Of a stretch of 35,243 nucleotides of DNA, positions 1-7,878 are shown one piece after another (the first letter of the stretch is position 1; each line of letters opens with the position of its first letter). Under the pieces are notes generated by a model that saw only the letters and a program-made list of their open reading frames with translations, was not told where the DNA came from and did not search any database. Source of the DNA: an uncultured Bacteroidales bacterium (GTDB lineage Bacteria; Bacteroidota; Bacteroidia; Bacteroidales; P3); the NCBI GenBank assembly GCA_937884485.1, contig CALGCG010000032.1, forward strand, positions 1-35,243. Direction: 5' to 3'. A program made the position numbers and the translations under genes.

Positions 1-105
1 TCTTATATAGTTCTTATATACTGTATATAGGAACTATATAAGAACTATATGTGAAGTATATGAGAACTATATAAGAAGGGCCGAATAAGGGGCGAATTGG
101 GTACC
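1..105. repeat. Palindromic 11-bp-phased element, copy 1 (cut by window start)
   Basis: AT-rich units of 11 bp (consensus TTCTTATATAG on one arm, its complement on the other) meet at a centre near 21-24 (ACTGTATA). On the right they pass into GC-rich units of the same length containing GGGGCGAAT. Most of the left arm lies outside the window. Positions 8-50 are identical to the reverse complement of 35201-35243. Related copies lie at 21874-22051, 25203-25330 and 35138-35243. Confidence 0.85.
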
Positions 106-293
106 TATTTGTCCCGGTCTGTAGCCGTGCGGGCCGCGGCGCTGCGGAGGGGGCGGAAATGGCCGCCGCAGGGGTGCGGAAAGGGGGCGGCGGTTGACGT
201 TTTACGATGGTTGGCGCGCCGATGCGTGGACGATTTAACAAGTTTTATGTCAAATGGTTGTAAAAGGCGTTGGCGTTTTTTTGAGAGAAAAAT

Positions 294-324
294 TTTGCCA
301 TGTGGATTTTTGTTTGTAATTTTG
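294..324 (+). promoter_or_regulatory. Bacteroidetes-type promoter of tRNA-Ser
   Basis: TTTG at 294-297 and TAATTTTG at 317-324, with 19 nt between them, match the Bacteroidetes -33/-7 consensus. The tRNA begins about 30 nt downstream. The tRNA-Leu promoter at 20301-20331 is nearly the same, including TTTTGCCA around the -33 box. Positions 106-293 hold no gene or repeat I can support. Confidence 0.75.
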
Positions 325-355
325 CAGCCGTTTTCCGCGAGCGGAAGACGCCCGA

Positions 356-442
356 GGAGAGATGCCGGAGTGGTCGATCGGGGCGGTCTCGAAAACCGTT
401 GACCAGCTTGCTGGTCCCAGGGTTCGAATCCCTGTCTCTCCG
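356..442 (+). tRNA. tRNA-Ser (anticodon CGA)
   Basis: This is an 87-nt class II tRNA with a long variable arm. The acceptor arm pairs GGAGAGA (356-362) with TCTCTCC (435-441), with discriminator G442. The anticodon loop CTCGAAA at 388-394 gives anticodon CGA at 390-392, which reads UCG serine codons. The variable stem follows, then the T arm with GGTTCGAATCC. CCA is not encoded. It has its own promoter and terminator and is therefore probably monocistronic. Confidence 0.95.
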
Positions 443-446
443 CTGA

Positions 447-476
447 AGAACAGCCGATTTCGGCTGTTCTTTTTTT
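447..476 (+). terminator. Rho-independent terminator after tRNA-Ser
   Basis: A 10-bp perfect stem AGAACAGCCG / CGGCTGTTCT (447-456 with 461-470) with a 4-nt loop is followed by a run of T. The A-rich flank on the other side lets it also act for the convergent RNase Z gene. Confidence 0.85.
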
Positions 477-488
477 GTCTATCTTGTA

Positions 489-1283
489 TTATTTGGCCGA
501 TACCTCGACGACGAGGCCGTCGGTGGCGACGGTGGTGTTCTCGAAGTGGGCCGTGGCCTGCTGGAGCAGGAGGTCGGGTTCGTGGTAGCGGGCGCTGATG
601 TGGGTGAGCAGCAGGTGCTTGGGCTGCGCCTGGGCGGCGAGTTGGCCGGCCTGGCCGGCGGTGAGGTGCTGGCGCTGGCGGGCGAGGTCGGCAAGGTCGT
701 CGGCGAAGGTGCACTCCAGGCACAGGAGGTCGGCGCCCTGCATGTGGGGCACGAGGCTCTCGCTGTACTCCGTGTCGCAGCAGTAGGTGTAGACGCGGGC
801 CTGGTGGCCGCCCCGCGGCACCTCGGTGATGCGGAAACCATAGGTGGGCACGGAATGGAGGATGGGGAAAGCGTCGACGGTGCAGCGCGGACACTCGAAG
901 ACGCGCTGCTCGCCTTCGGCGAAGTCCATCTCGATGAAGTTGAGCTCGTAGCCTATGTGGTTGCCCGTGAGGTCGAAGGTGGTTTCGATGACCTGCCTGG
1001 CGCCCTTGGGGGCCACGACGGTGACGGGCTCGGTGCGGCCGCAGAGGTGCATGGTGGAGAGGAGGCCCGGGAGGCCGAAGAAGTGGTCGCCGTGGAGGTG
1101 CGAGATGAGCACGGTGCCGAGGCTCTGCAGCTTGACGTGCAGCTGGCGTATGCGGTCCTGGGTGCCTTCGGCACAGTCGAGGAGGATTTTGAATCCGTTG
1201 ATGTTGACGACCTGGGCGCTGCAGCGGCGGCGTCCCGTGGGCAGCGCGGCGCCCGAACCGAGGATGGTGGTGAAGAAGTTCAC
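489..1283 (-). CDS. rnz: Ribonuclease Z
   Basis: This is a metallo-beta-lactamase-fold endonuclease that trims 3' ends of tRNA precursors, acting as a zinc-dependent cytoplasmic enzyme. The N-terminus MNFFTTILGSGAALPT is typical. The zinc-binding motif HLHGDHFFGLPGLL lies at about residues 63-76, with further ligands in the HSVPTYGFR and CLECTF regions and a C-terminal LLTHISARY. At 264 residues it is shorter than the usual ~300, but no domain appears to be missing. It converges on tRNA-Ser, whose family is among its substrates; that adjacency may be chance. The start at 1283 fits because translation begins directly with the first conserved strand and only AT-rich non-coding DNA lies upstream. 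Confidence 0.93.
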   Translation of the reverse strand: MNFFTTILGSGAALPTGRRRCSAQVVNINGFKILLDCAEGTQDRIRQLHVKLQSLGTVLISHLHGDHFFGLPGLLSTMHLCGRTEPVTVVAPKGARQVIETTFDLTGNHIGYELNFIEMDFAEGEQRVFECPRCTVDAFPILHSVPTYGFRITEVPRGGHQARVYTYCCDTEYSESLVPHMQGADLLCLECTFADDLADLARQRQHLTAGQAGQLAAQAQPKHLLLTHISARYHEPDLLLQQATAHFENTTVATDGLVVEVSAK

Positions 1284-1544
1284 TTTATCAATTAAAAATT
1301 AATAATTAAAAATTAAAAATTTATTACGACCACAGATTCTTTTTTACGACAACAGTATTTTTTTTTAACGACAACGGAGACAACAGGGACAACAGGCAAA
1401 CCGCAACATGCGGTTTGCATTGGGAACATTCGAGTAATTCGCCACTCATTGACCTGCGTAGCTTTCGCATAATTCGTATAATTCGCCGTTTATTAAACGC
1501 AAAATCCGAGTAATTCGCCGTTAAACCTGCCGTCCGCATTGTCG
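1284..1544. repeat. Intergenic region with AATTCG / GCGTAGCTT repeats
   Basis: This gap between symporter and rnz holds no gene. It begins with simple AT-rich DNA (repeated AATTAAAAATT). Between about 1425 and 1530 it carries several copies of (C)GAGTAATTCGCC, ATAATTCG and CTGCGTAGCTTTCG. The segment around 1453-1493 is an inverted homologue of 7653-7690, so the two places share a dispersed intergenic repeat. No terminator is obvious downstream of the symporter. Confidence 0.6.
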
Positions 1545-3014
1545 TTATACATGTTTGGGTTTGGCAAGGAGCAGCAGGAGGAAGGTGATGAGGCCGTTGA
1601 GGAGGAGTATTTCGAAGCCGAAGGTGTAGCCAAACCATGTGGGCGAGAAGAGCTTGAGGAAGTAGCAGATGACGGGCGAGGCGATGGCGATGTAGGGCAC
1701 GAAGCGGTCGTCGACGCCGCGCTTGGTGAAGAGGCCGAAGGCATAGAGGCCCAGCAGGGGACCGTAGGTGAAGCCGGCGACATCGAAGATGATGGTGATG
1801 AGGGAGTCGCTGTGGAACGGCCGGAAGGCCACGATGATGAGCAGATAGAGCAGGGCGAAGGAGACGTGGACCAGACGGCGGACGGTGGTAGTGGAGAGTC
1901 TCCGCTCTCCCCTATCCGCTTTCCCGAAGCCGAGGAAGTCGTAGCAGAAGGTGGTAGTGAGGGCCGTGAGGGTGCCGTCGGCGGAGGAATAGCCCGCGGC
2001 GACGATGCCGAGGACGAAGCAGATGGCCGTGAAGCCGTTGAGGGAGAAGGCGATGGACGGGAAGATTTTGTCGCCAACCACACGGCCGTCGGCGCCCGTG
2101 GGCAACTCGAAACCCGTCTGCGTGGCGTAGGCAATGAGGGCCGCGCCGAGGCAGAGGAAGACGATGTTGACCACGATGAAGAGCAGGCTCGAGGTCATGA
2201 CGTTCTTCTGCGCGTCGCGGAGGGTCTTGCAGGTGAGGTTCTTCTGCATCATGTCCTGGTCGAGGCCCGTCATGGTGATGGTGACGAACATGCCGGCGAG
2301 CACCTGCTTGAGCCAGAACTTGGGAGCCATGGGGTCGGTGTTGAACATCTGGGTGTAGCCCTGTTCGGAGGAGGTGCGGAGGAGGTCGGGGAGGCTGAGG
2401 TCGAGGTTGCCGAGGATGGCCACCACGGTGGCCACGGCGGCGAGGATGAGGAAGGTGGTCTGGAGGGTGTCGGTCCAGACGACGGTCTTGATGCCGCCGG
2501 CGAAGGTGTAGAGCAGGATGATGGCTATGAAGACCACCGCCGGCACCCAGAAGGGTATGCCCCAGGCGGAGAAGACAAACTCGTGGAGCACGAAGACCAC
2601 CAGGTACATGCGCAGCGCGGAGCCGAGGAGGCGCGAGATGATGAAGAAGAGGGCGCCGGTGCGCTCGCTGCGCAGGCCGAAGCGCTGGGAGAGGTAGGTG
2701 TAGATGGAGGTGAGGTTGAGCTTGTAATACAGCGGCAGGAGGACCAGGGCGATGGTGGCGTAGCCGAGGACATAGCCGAGGACCATCGGCATGTAGAACC
2801 ACTTGTTGGCGAGCACGTCGCCGGGAACAGACATGAAGGTGACGCCGGAGAGCGAGGCACCGATCATGCCGTAGGCCACCACGGGCCAAGGGGACTTGCG
2901 TCCGGCGCGGAAGAAGGCCTCGTTGCCCTTGGCGCCGCGCCGCCCGGTGAGCCACATAACGAGGAAAAGCAACAGCGTGTAGGCTGCAAAACACAATAGT
3001 ATAGTCAGTTCCAT
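1545..3014 (-). CDS. Sodium:solute symporter (SSS family)
   Basis: This is an inner-membrane secondary transporter of the solute:sodium symporter family (LeuT-like fold), 489 residues, close to the family norm. It has about 13 hydrophobic segments running the whole length. The start is MELTILLCFAAYTLL. Family hallmarks include the RRGAKGNEAFFRAGRKSPW loop after helix 1, the GMIGASLSGVTFMSVPGDV segment and the YTFAGGIKTVVWTDTLQTT segment in the sodium-binding core. The substrate cannot be read from sequence; relatives carry sugars, proline, pantothenate or sialic acid. A TATCTTTG promoter box sits upstream at 3041-3048. The first ~11 codons and the promoter are duplicated in front of the large gene at 3103-6447. 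Confidence 0.9.
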   Translation of the reverse strand: MELTILLCFAAYTLLLFLVMWLTGRRGAKGNEAFFRAGRKSPWPVVAYGMIGASLSGVTFMSVPGDVLANKWFYMPMVLGYVLGYATIALVLLPLYYKLNLTSIYTYLSQRFGLRSERTGALFFIISRLLGSALRMYLVVFVLHEFVFSAWGIPFWVPAVVFIAIILLYTFAGGIKTVVWTDTLQTTFLILAAVATVVAILGNLDLSLPDLLRTSSEQGYTQMFNTDPMAPKFWLKQVLAGMFVTITMTGLDQDMMQKNLTCKTLRDAQKNVMTSSLLFIVVNIVFLCLGAALIAYATQTGFELPTGADGRVVGDKIFPSIAFSLNGFTAICFVLGIVAAGYSSADGTLTALTTTFCYDFLGFGKADRGERRLSTTTVRRLVHVSFALLYLLIIVAFRPFHSDSLITIIFDVAGFTYGPLLGLYAFGLFTKRGVDDRFVPYIAIASPVICYFLKLFSPTWFGYTFGFEILLLNGLITFLLLLLAKPKHV

Positions 3015-3040
3015 CTTTCGATTGCAATTATTACCAGTTG

Positions 3041-3048
3041 CAAAGATA
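3041..3048 (-). promoter_or_regulatory. -7 box of the symporter promoter
   Basis: On the minus strand this reads TATCTTTG, followed by CAACTGG, 26 nt before the symporter ATG. The same box and flanks recur at 6474-6481 before the next gene, as part of a duplicated segment. Confidence 0.7.
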
Positions 3049-3078
3049 CGGTTTTTTTTTTGAATCGCAATGGCAATA

Positions 3079-3104
3079 TGGAGCGCCGGCGTCCCGCCGG
3101 CATC
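3079..3104. repeat. GC-rich repeat unit ATGGAGCGCCGGCGTCCCGC, single copy
   Basis: One unit of the same repeat that occurs three times in tandem at 6656-6754. It contains the self-complementary halves GCCGGCG and CGCCGGC. It overlaps the stop codon of the large T9SS gene and may serve as an RNA hairpin at its 3' end. Confidence 0.7.
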
Positions 3105-6100
3105 AGCGGACGACCTCGATGACGCCGTTCAGCCGTATCAGCCCGCAGAAACTTTTGGCGGAGAAGCGGTAGAAGTAGGTGCCGTCGGGACAGAAGAGGT
3201 CTGTGGGATCCCAGAACTGGCTCTCGTCGTGGATGTCGCGCACATGGTAGACGAGGTCGCCCCAGCGGCTATAGATCCAGAGTTCGTTCATGGGATAGAG
3301 ACCGTACTCGAGGAGATTGACGATGCGCCAGCGGTCGTTGATACCGTCGCCGTTGGGGGTGACGAGGTTGGGGAACTGGAGGAGCGAGGGAAGGATGCTG
3401 ACGGTATGGGTCGCGGAGTCGGTGCAGGTGTGGGTGATGGCGAGATTGCTTGGGTGCGAGTACAGATGACTGGCGGCGAGGGTGACGTCGAAGTCGCCCG
3501 AGGGGAGCGATCCCTGCCACTGGTAGACGGTGGCGAAGTCGTAGAGGGTGTCAACCGTCCCTTCGGCGGTGGCGAAGGTCCATTGCCAACGGCAGTCGGT
3601 GGGCGAGGAGAGGTTGTCGAACTCTGCCTCGGGGCAGGCGTCGCTGGGGTTGAAGGGATACCAGGAGAAATCCGCCTTGGGCGACGGGAAGACATAGATG
3701 GGCCAAACGAGGGTGTCGGTGCAGCCGTAGATGTCGGTGGCGACAAGGGTGGCAAGGTGGTCTGTGCCCGCGGGGAGGTCGTCGCTCCACGTATACTCCA
3801 GCGTTCCCTCGGCAGAGAGGACGGTGTCGGCAACGAGGGTCCAGAGGTGGGATTGAAGGCTGGGGGTGGTGTCGCGAAGGTGGAGCGTTGCCGGGGCGCA
3901 AATCTTCAGCGGCAGGGTGTCGGCCCAATGCTCGCCATCGAAACTGTAGGATGCCTGCAACGCAGGGGATGGACCTCTGGGGACGAGGGCCATGTGGACA
4001 AGGCTGTCGCATCCATGCCTGGAAGAGAGCAGGGTGTCGAAGGCTGCGGGGCCACCGTAGTCGACATCCTCGTAGACGAAGGGCTGGCCTGGACAGACCA
4101 CCACCGTGTCGGCAAGCTCGTACTCGGGATGCACAGAGAGGTGGAGGCGGTAGAGGCTGTCGCATCCGTCGTTGTTGGTGTAGACGAAATCCGCCACCGT
4201 GTCGCGATCGAAACTTGCACCGCGGTACTCCAATCCTCCGCACGCGACGGCGACGGTGTCGATGAGCGCCGTATCCCTCAGGGTGAGGTTCAGCACCTGG
4301 AGGCTGTCGCAGTTGATCCAACCCACATACCTTCCGGCAATGGCATAGGTGCTGTCCATCCAGCGGAGGTAATAGTTGACGCAGACGGAGGTGTCGATGC
4401 TGTCGAAAGCATACTCCAGATGCAGCACTTTCCTCAGCGTGTCCGAGCAGTCGCCTCCGGCGATTCCGGCCACGAAGGTCACCTCGTAGCTACCGCTGTC
4501 GGGGAAATAGACGACAGGGTTGGGCTGCGAGGAGGTGCCAAGGGGGCCGAAGTCCCACATGACCCAGTCGCAGGCGGTGGCGGTGTCGCCCTCATGATGG
4601 CTGCGGTCGCTGAAGTCCACACGGAAACGGCAGTCCTCGCGGCTCACCGTATAGGAGAAATCGGCCTCCGGCCGCACCAAACGGGACTCTGCGCTGAGGG
4701 TGACCACACACGTGGAGTCGCCAACGAAGGAGAGGTCGCAGAGATAGGTATGCCCGTCGGCGGGAAGGTAGGCGATGCGGGATGTGGCGATGACGGAGTC
4801 GGAATTCGCCCGGTGCCATCTGTAGTTGAAACCCTCGGGGGCCTCCACACGGTTCTGCTCGCCTTCCGTACAAGTGGAGAACAAGAGATGTTTCTTCGCA
4901 CAACGAAGATTGTAATAGGCGTAGCCAAAATGGGCGCTGATGCTGCAGTCGTAGGTCGTCAGGCGCACCTGCACCTCCTGTCCGTGATAGCCGGAGAGGT
5001 CCACCCCCACCGTCGTCCAGTCTTTCCACAGCACAATTTCACCACCGCTATGAATTGTGTTCCACCCCATGTCACTACTGGCCACAAAATCATAGCTGTT
5101 ACAACGAGCAGGCTGAATGAGTCGGCCGTCGCTGTCGAGCACTTCTATGCGGAAGCGGGGCTGCTGTTCCGGTGTGTGCGATGGATCTTGCATAACGCCG
5201 GCATACTTCAGTATCAGCATGTCGAAGTCTGTGGTGTCGACATTGATGTGGTAGAGCATTGCTTCAGCTTCGGCACCGTTTCTCTCGTTGCCAAGCCGCA
5301 CCGAGTGGTCGTCGCCAGGGGGAACAACACGCAACTGCGGCCCAACGACGGAGTCGAAAGCCGTGGTATCTGTGCACAAATGATGGCGACCGGTGCGCCG
5401 GTCGCCATCCACAATGCCCACAGACTGGTACGGATTGAGGAAAGTGCCGTAGAACGGAGTGGCCTTGTTGGAATACAGCATGCGAGAGTCGACACAGTCG
5501 CTGTTGTCGCACGCGGCCCGTACAACCTTTATGTTAAAGCTCATGTCGCTGGCGGACGTGCTGCAATAGCCCGTGTAGCTGATATCGTCATCTGCAAAGA
5601 TGGTATAAGTGGCATTTTCGTTCATCTGCACCCCAAGGGTATCGACACCCGTGTGGTAACCGTCCTGCACGATAATATTCCACGGCGTCTGAACAACAAC
5701 ATGCACCGTTGCATTCCCGACAGCATTCCACGTGAACTCCACCGGAGGGAGGACTCTGTCGCACCCTCGGTAGATGGCCAGATATTCGCCATTGCTGTAC
5801 TCCCACAAATAGTCTTCCGTGTTGGCCAGCCGGAAGTCCCCAATCAAACCACCGCTTGTCATAATACGGATATCGTCGAGGTAGACAGAACTGCTTTCCA
5901 ACTTGTAGAAGGCGATATAATGGTCGCCCGCCGGCGCCGACGAGAGGTCGACAACATAGCGATTCCACGTAGTGCCGATGTAGGGTATCGTCTTGAGGGG
6001 ATGGAACGTGGTGTAGTCGCCTGGGCGTGTCATCGTACCCACCACCATCTCACACTGCCCCCTGGACCAAAACAGCATATAGGCCCCCTGGCTGAAATCT

Positions 6101-6447
6101 GCTTCCAGATACGGCAACGAGACATAGATGTCCGGGTTAAACATCAACAAACTATTCGGCGAATTGTGATACACCGTGAACACACGTGCATCATAGCTTA
6201 GCGCACTTTGGTACTCCGGCCCGTGGGCAACCCTCCACCCCGGCGGCATCTGGTATAAGGTATCAGCGGCAAAGGTGATGCACGTATCGAACTGCCCGCG
6301 CGCCGACATCGCCGACAGCACCCAAAACAACGGGAAAACTTTTTTATATCCACCGCCACAACTGACACCACACCTCCGCAGGAGCCACAGCCCAAGGACA
6401 AGCAGAACTGCAGCGGCCGCAAAGCACAGTATGATAGTCAGTTCCAT
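3103..6447 (-). CDS. Large T9SS surface protein, PKD-like modules, gliding-motility C-terminal domain
   Basis: This 1114-residue secreted protein has no recognised enzymatic domain. Most of it is beta-rich modules: N-terminal jelly-roll-like segments (YVDLSSAPAGDHYIAFYKL, VGVDLSGYHGQEVQVRLTTY), a PKD-like domain near residues 590-680 (DFSYTV...WDFGPLG...GSYEVTF), repeated GCDSL modules near 690-850 and a second PKD-like segment near 960-1010. The last ~90 residues (FPNLVTPNGDGINDRW...GVIEVVR) are a CHU_C/gliding-motility-associated domain, the type B T9SS sorting signal, so the protein is likely exported and held at the surface. The N-terminus is odd. MELTIILCFAAAAVLL is a duplicated symporter start, and a second signal-peptide-like stretch (KKVFPLFWVLSAMSARG) follows about 35 residues later without its own ATG. 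The function is unknown; adhesion or structural roles are plausible. Confidence 0.85.
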   Translation of the reverse strand: MELTIILCFAAAAVLLVLGLWLLRRCGVSCGGGYKKVFPLFWVLSAMSARGQFDTCITFAADTLYQMPPGWRVAHGPEYQSALSYDARVFTVYHNSPNSLLMFNPDIYVSLPYLEADFSQGAYMLFWSRGQCEMVVGTMTRPGDYTTFHPLKTIPYIGTTWNRYVVDLSSAPAGDHYIAFYKLESSSVYLDDIRIMTSGGLIGDFRLANTEDYLWEYSNGEYLAIYRGCDRVLPPVEFTWNAVGNATVHVVVQTPWNIIVQDGYHTGVDTLGVQMNENATYTIFADDDISYTGYCSTSASDMSFNIKVVRAACDNSDCVDSRMLYSNKATPFYGTFLNPYQSVGIVDGDRRTGRHHLCTDTTAFDSVVGPQLRVVPPGDDHSVRLGNERNGAEAEAMLYHINVDTTDFDMLILKYAGVMQDPSHTPEQQPRFRIEVLDSDGRLIQPARCNSYDFVASSDMGWNTIHSGGEIVLWKDWTTVGVDLSGYHGQEVQVRLTTYDCSISAHFGYAYYNLRCAKKHLLFSTCTEGEQNRVEAPEGFNYRWHRANSDSVIATSRIAYLPADGHTYLCDLSFVGDSTCVVTLSAESRLVRPEADFSYTVSREDCRFRVDFSDRSHHEGDTATACDWVMWDFGPLGTSSQPNPVVYFPDSGSYEVTFVAGIAGGDCSDTLRKVLHLEYAFDSIDTSVCVNYYLRWMDSTYAIAGRYVGWINCDSLQVLNLTLRDTALIDTVAVACGGLEYRGASFDRDTVADFVYTNNDGCDSLYRLHLSVHPEYELADTVVVCPGQPFVYEDVDYGGPAAFDTLLSSRHGCDSLVHMALVPRGPSPALQASYSFDGEHWADTLPLKICAPATLHLRDTTPSLQSHLWTLVADTVLSAEGTLEYTWSDDLPAGTDHLATLVATDIYGCTDTLVWPIYVFPSPKADFSWYPFNPSDACPEAEFDNLSSPTDCRWQWTFATAEGTVDTLYDFATVYQWQGSLPSGDFDVTLAASHLYSHPSNLAITHTCTDSATHTVSILPSLLQFPNLVTPNGDGINDRWRIVNLLEYGLYPMNELWIYSRWGDLVYHVRDIHDESQFWDPTDLFCPDGTYFYRFSAKSFCGLIRLNGVIEVVR

Positions 6448-6473
6448 TTTCCAATCGCAATAAATACCAACTG

Positions 6474-6481
6474 CAAAGATA
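6474..6481 (-). promoter_or_regulatory. -7 box of the large T9SS gene promoter (duplicated from symporter)
   Basis: It reads TATCTTTG on the minus strand, 27 nt before the ATG at 6447. The box, the poly-A tract upstream and the region down to codon ~11 align with 2980-3062 before the symporter with few changes. Confidence 0.7.
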
Positions 6482-6538
6482 CGGATTTTTTTTTGAATAT
6501 ACAGGCGGGTTCTATAAATCCATAATTCTCCTGCTCGC

Positions 6539-6640
6539 CTTCGGCATCGCGAAATCTTGTAAATCTTATAAATTATTCCGCCTTCGGCGGTTACGCGAAG
6601 CGCAAAATCTATAAGATTTATAGATTTCTGTCCGCAGGGC
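6539..6640. repeat. Imperfect intergenic hairpin
   Basis: The arms AAATCTTGTAAATCTTATA (about 6552-6574) and the region 6604-6627 (ATCTATAAGATTTATAGATT) are near-perfect inverted repeats. The loop contains CCGCCTTCGGCGG, itself a small hairpin. CGCCTTCGGC also occurs just outside the left arm. There is no open frame of note. It looks like a small dispersed hairpin element, not a gene. Confidence 0.55.
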
Positions 6641-6655
6641 TAAGAATTTAGAAAT

Positions 6656-6754
6656 ATGGAGCGCCGGCGTCTCGCCGGCATCAACACCATGGAGCGCCGG
6701 CGTCCCGCCGACACCAACATCATGGAGCGCCGGCGTCCCGCCGGCAACAACGGA
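6656..6754. repeat. Three tandem 33-bp GC-rich repeats
   Basis: Units start at 6656, 6689 and 6722, each with ATGGAGCGCCGGCGTC followed by CGCCGGC or a close variant; the third is completed only in part. A fourth copy is at 3079. The period is a multiple of three, so the minus strand reads as an 11-residue repeat (GGTPALH). I regard this as non-coding, because the same peptide pattern arises wherever this repeat occurs. Confidence 0.8.
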
Positions 6755-6775
6755 CAACCTCCATGACGCCGTTCA
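6728..6775 (-). pseudogene. Vestige of a second T9SS gene 3' end
   Basis: Read on the minus strand, the segment encodes NGVMEVVR, matching the NGVIEVVR end of the large gene at 3103-6447. It continues into the same GC-rich repeat. The nucleotide match to 3085-3132 is close, but the stop codon TGA has become TGT. No further T9SS-like coding sequence is visible upstream of it, so only ~50 bp of the copy survive. Confidence 0.55.
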
Positions 6776-6864
6776 AACAAAGGGCAACAGAAAAAAAATT
6801 ACAACACGGCACAATAAAAAAGACCCGCGGGCGTTAATAGGAGAAATTTATAAAGAATAAATTA

Positions 6865-7644
6865 ATGAAAATAAAAGGAATATTTGCTGCCGCCGTATCG
6901 CTCATGCTGGCCCTTCCGGCCATCGCCCAGAGCGGCCACGACCTCAAGGACGACGGCCTCCACGGCGCCGTCAAGCGCGTTGACGCCGTCATGTACGAAG
7001 CCCGCTACGACTTCAACGACAACCTCGAACGCGGCGACCAGCTCGAGCACCTCGTCACCGAGTACAACGCCAAAGGCCAGCGCCGCAACCAGGTGTACCT
7101 CTCCGTCGTCGAGGACGTCATCTTCCGCACCCGCTACAAGCACGACGGCTTCGGTCTCACCACCCTCGAGCACGTCGTCGACAACCAGGACCGCGTCATC
7201 GGCCGCACCTACTACGTCTACGATGCCGACCACACGCTGATTGAAATCTACGTCGAGGACGCCGAACGCCAGGTCGAGAGCCGTCTGCGCCTGAAGCACG
7301 ACAAGATGGGCCGCATCGACCAGCGCAGCTACAACGACCAGTTCAACGAGATCTACAAACGAGAAATCTATACCTTCAACCCCGACGGCACCGTCAACAA
7401 AGCCGTTGTCTACGACCGTTCCAAGCAGAAAGTGCAGGAGAAACGCTGGGAGTACGACGAATACGGCGAACCCGTCAGCTACACCCTCTACGACTACACC
7501 GAGGAGGAGCCCGAGATGTTCGTCACCGTCTACGAGTACGAATACGACTCGCACGGCAACTGGACCAAGTGCACCGAATACGAAGTCCTCGGCGACCGCC
7601 GCCTCCCCAACTACACCACCATCCGCACCATCGAATACTTTTGA
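6865..7644 (+). CDS. Secreted YD-repeat-like hypothetical protein
   Basis: This 259-residue protein has a clear signal peptide (MKIKGIFAAAVSLMLALPAIAQ). The mature part is rich in paired aromatic/acidic strands such as YEARYDFND, TEYNAKGQ, YDADH, YTFNPDG, WEYDEYG and YEYDSHGNWTKC, a pattern resembling RHS/YD repeat sheets though shorter. The C-terminus resembles that of the protein at 22220-23578 (YKYDGHGNWTASME), so the two are paralogues. No T9SS sorting domain is present, so it is probably periplasmic. Repeats lie on both sides, and no canonical promoter is evident in the 200 bp upstream. Its role is unknown. Confidence 0.75.
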   Translation: MKIKGIFAAAVSLMLALPAIAQSGHDLKDDGLHGAVKRVDAVMYEARYDFNDNLERGDQLEHLVTEYNAKGQRRNQVYLSVVEDVIFRTRYKHDGFGLTTLEHVVDNQDRVIGRTYYVYDADHTLIEIYVEDAERQVESRLRLKHDKMGRIDQRSYNDQFNEIYKREIYTFNPDGTVNKAVVYDRSKQKVQEKRWEYDEYGEPVSYTLYDYTEEEPEMFVTVYEYEYDSHGNWTKCTEYEVLGDRRLPNYTTIRTIEYF

Positions 7645-7647
7645 TTT

Positions 7648-7845
7648 CTAAGAACGGCGAATTACACTAATCTAACGAAGCTACGCAGGTTAATTACAAG
7701 CGAATTACTCGAACTGTGGTCAGCGACTTTGTGGAGCCAAGCTTGTGCAGACAATCGTGATTGCGTAGCTTTCGAGTAATTAGCCTATAATCATTCCCTG
7801 CGTAGCTTCGAGTAATTCGAGCAATTCGCAGTTAAAATTAAAAAA
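7648..7845. repeat. Intergenic AATTCG / GCGTAGCTT repeat cluster
   Basis: The gap before era contains AACGGCGAATTA, CGAAGCTACGCAG, GCGAATTACTCG, then GCGTAGCTTTCGAGTAATT and CTGCGTAGCTTCGAGTAATT. These are variants of the motifs at 1425-1530, here in both orientations, so the region can fold back on itself. No gene is visible. Confidence 0.6.
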
Positions 7846-7878
7846 AATCTTTTCGTTCTTTTAGTTCTGATTGAGAAT

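Noticed and set aside
3070..6201. A very long plus-strand open frame (~1040 codons) opposite the large T9SS gene
   Set aside because: It is the antisense shadow of a GC-rich gene with clear domains on the minus strand; its own translation shows no recognisable motif.
6566..6757. Minus-strand ORF with repeated GGTPALH peptide
   Set aside because: The peptide is the translation of a 33-bp non-coding repeat, and the rest runs through a hairpin element; no start signal or family support.
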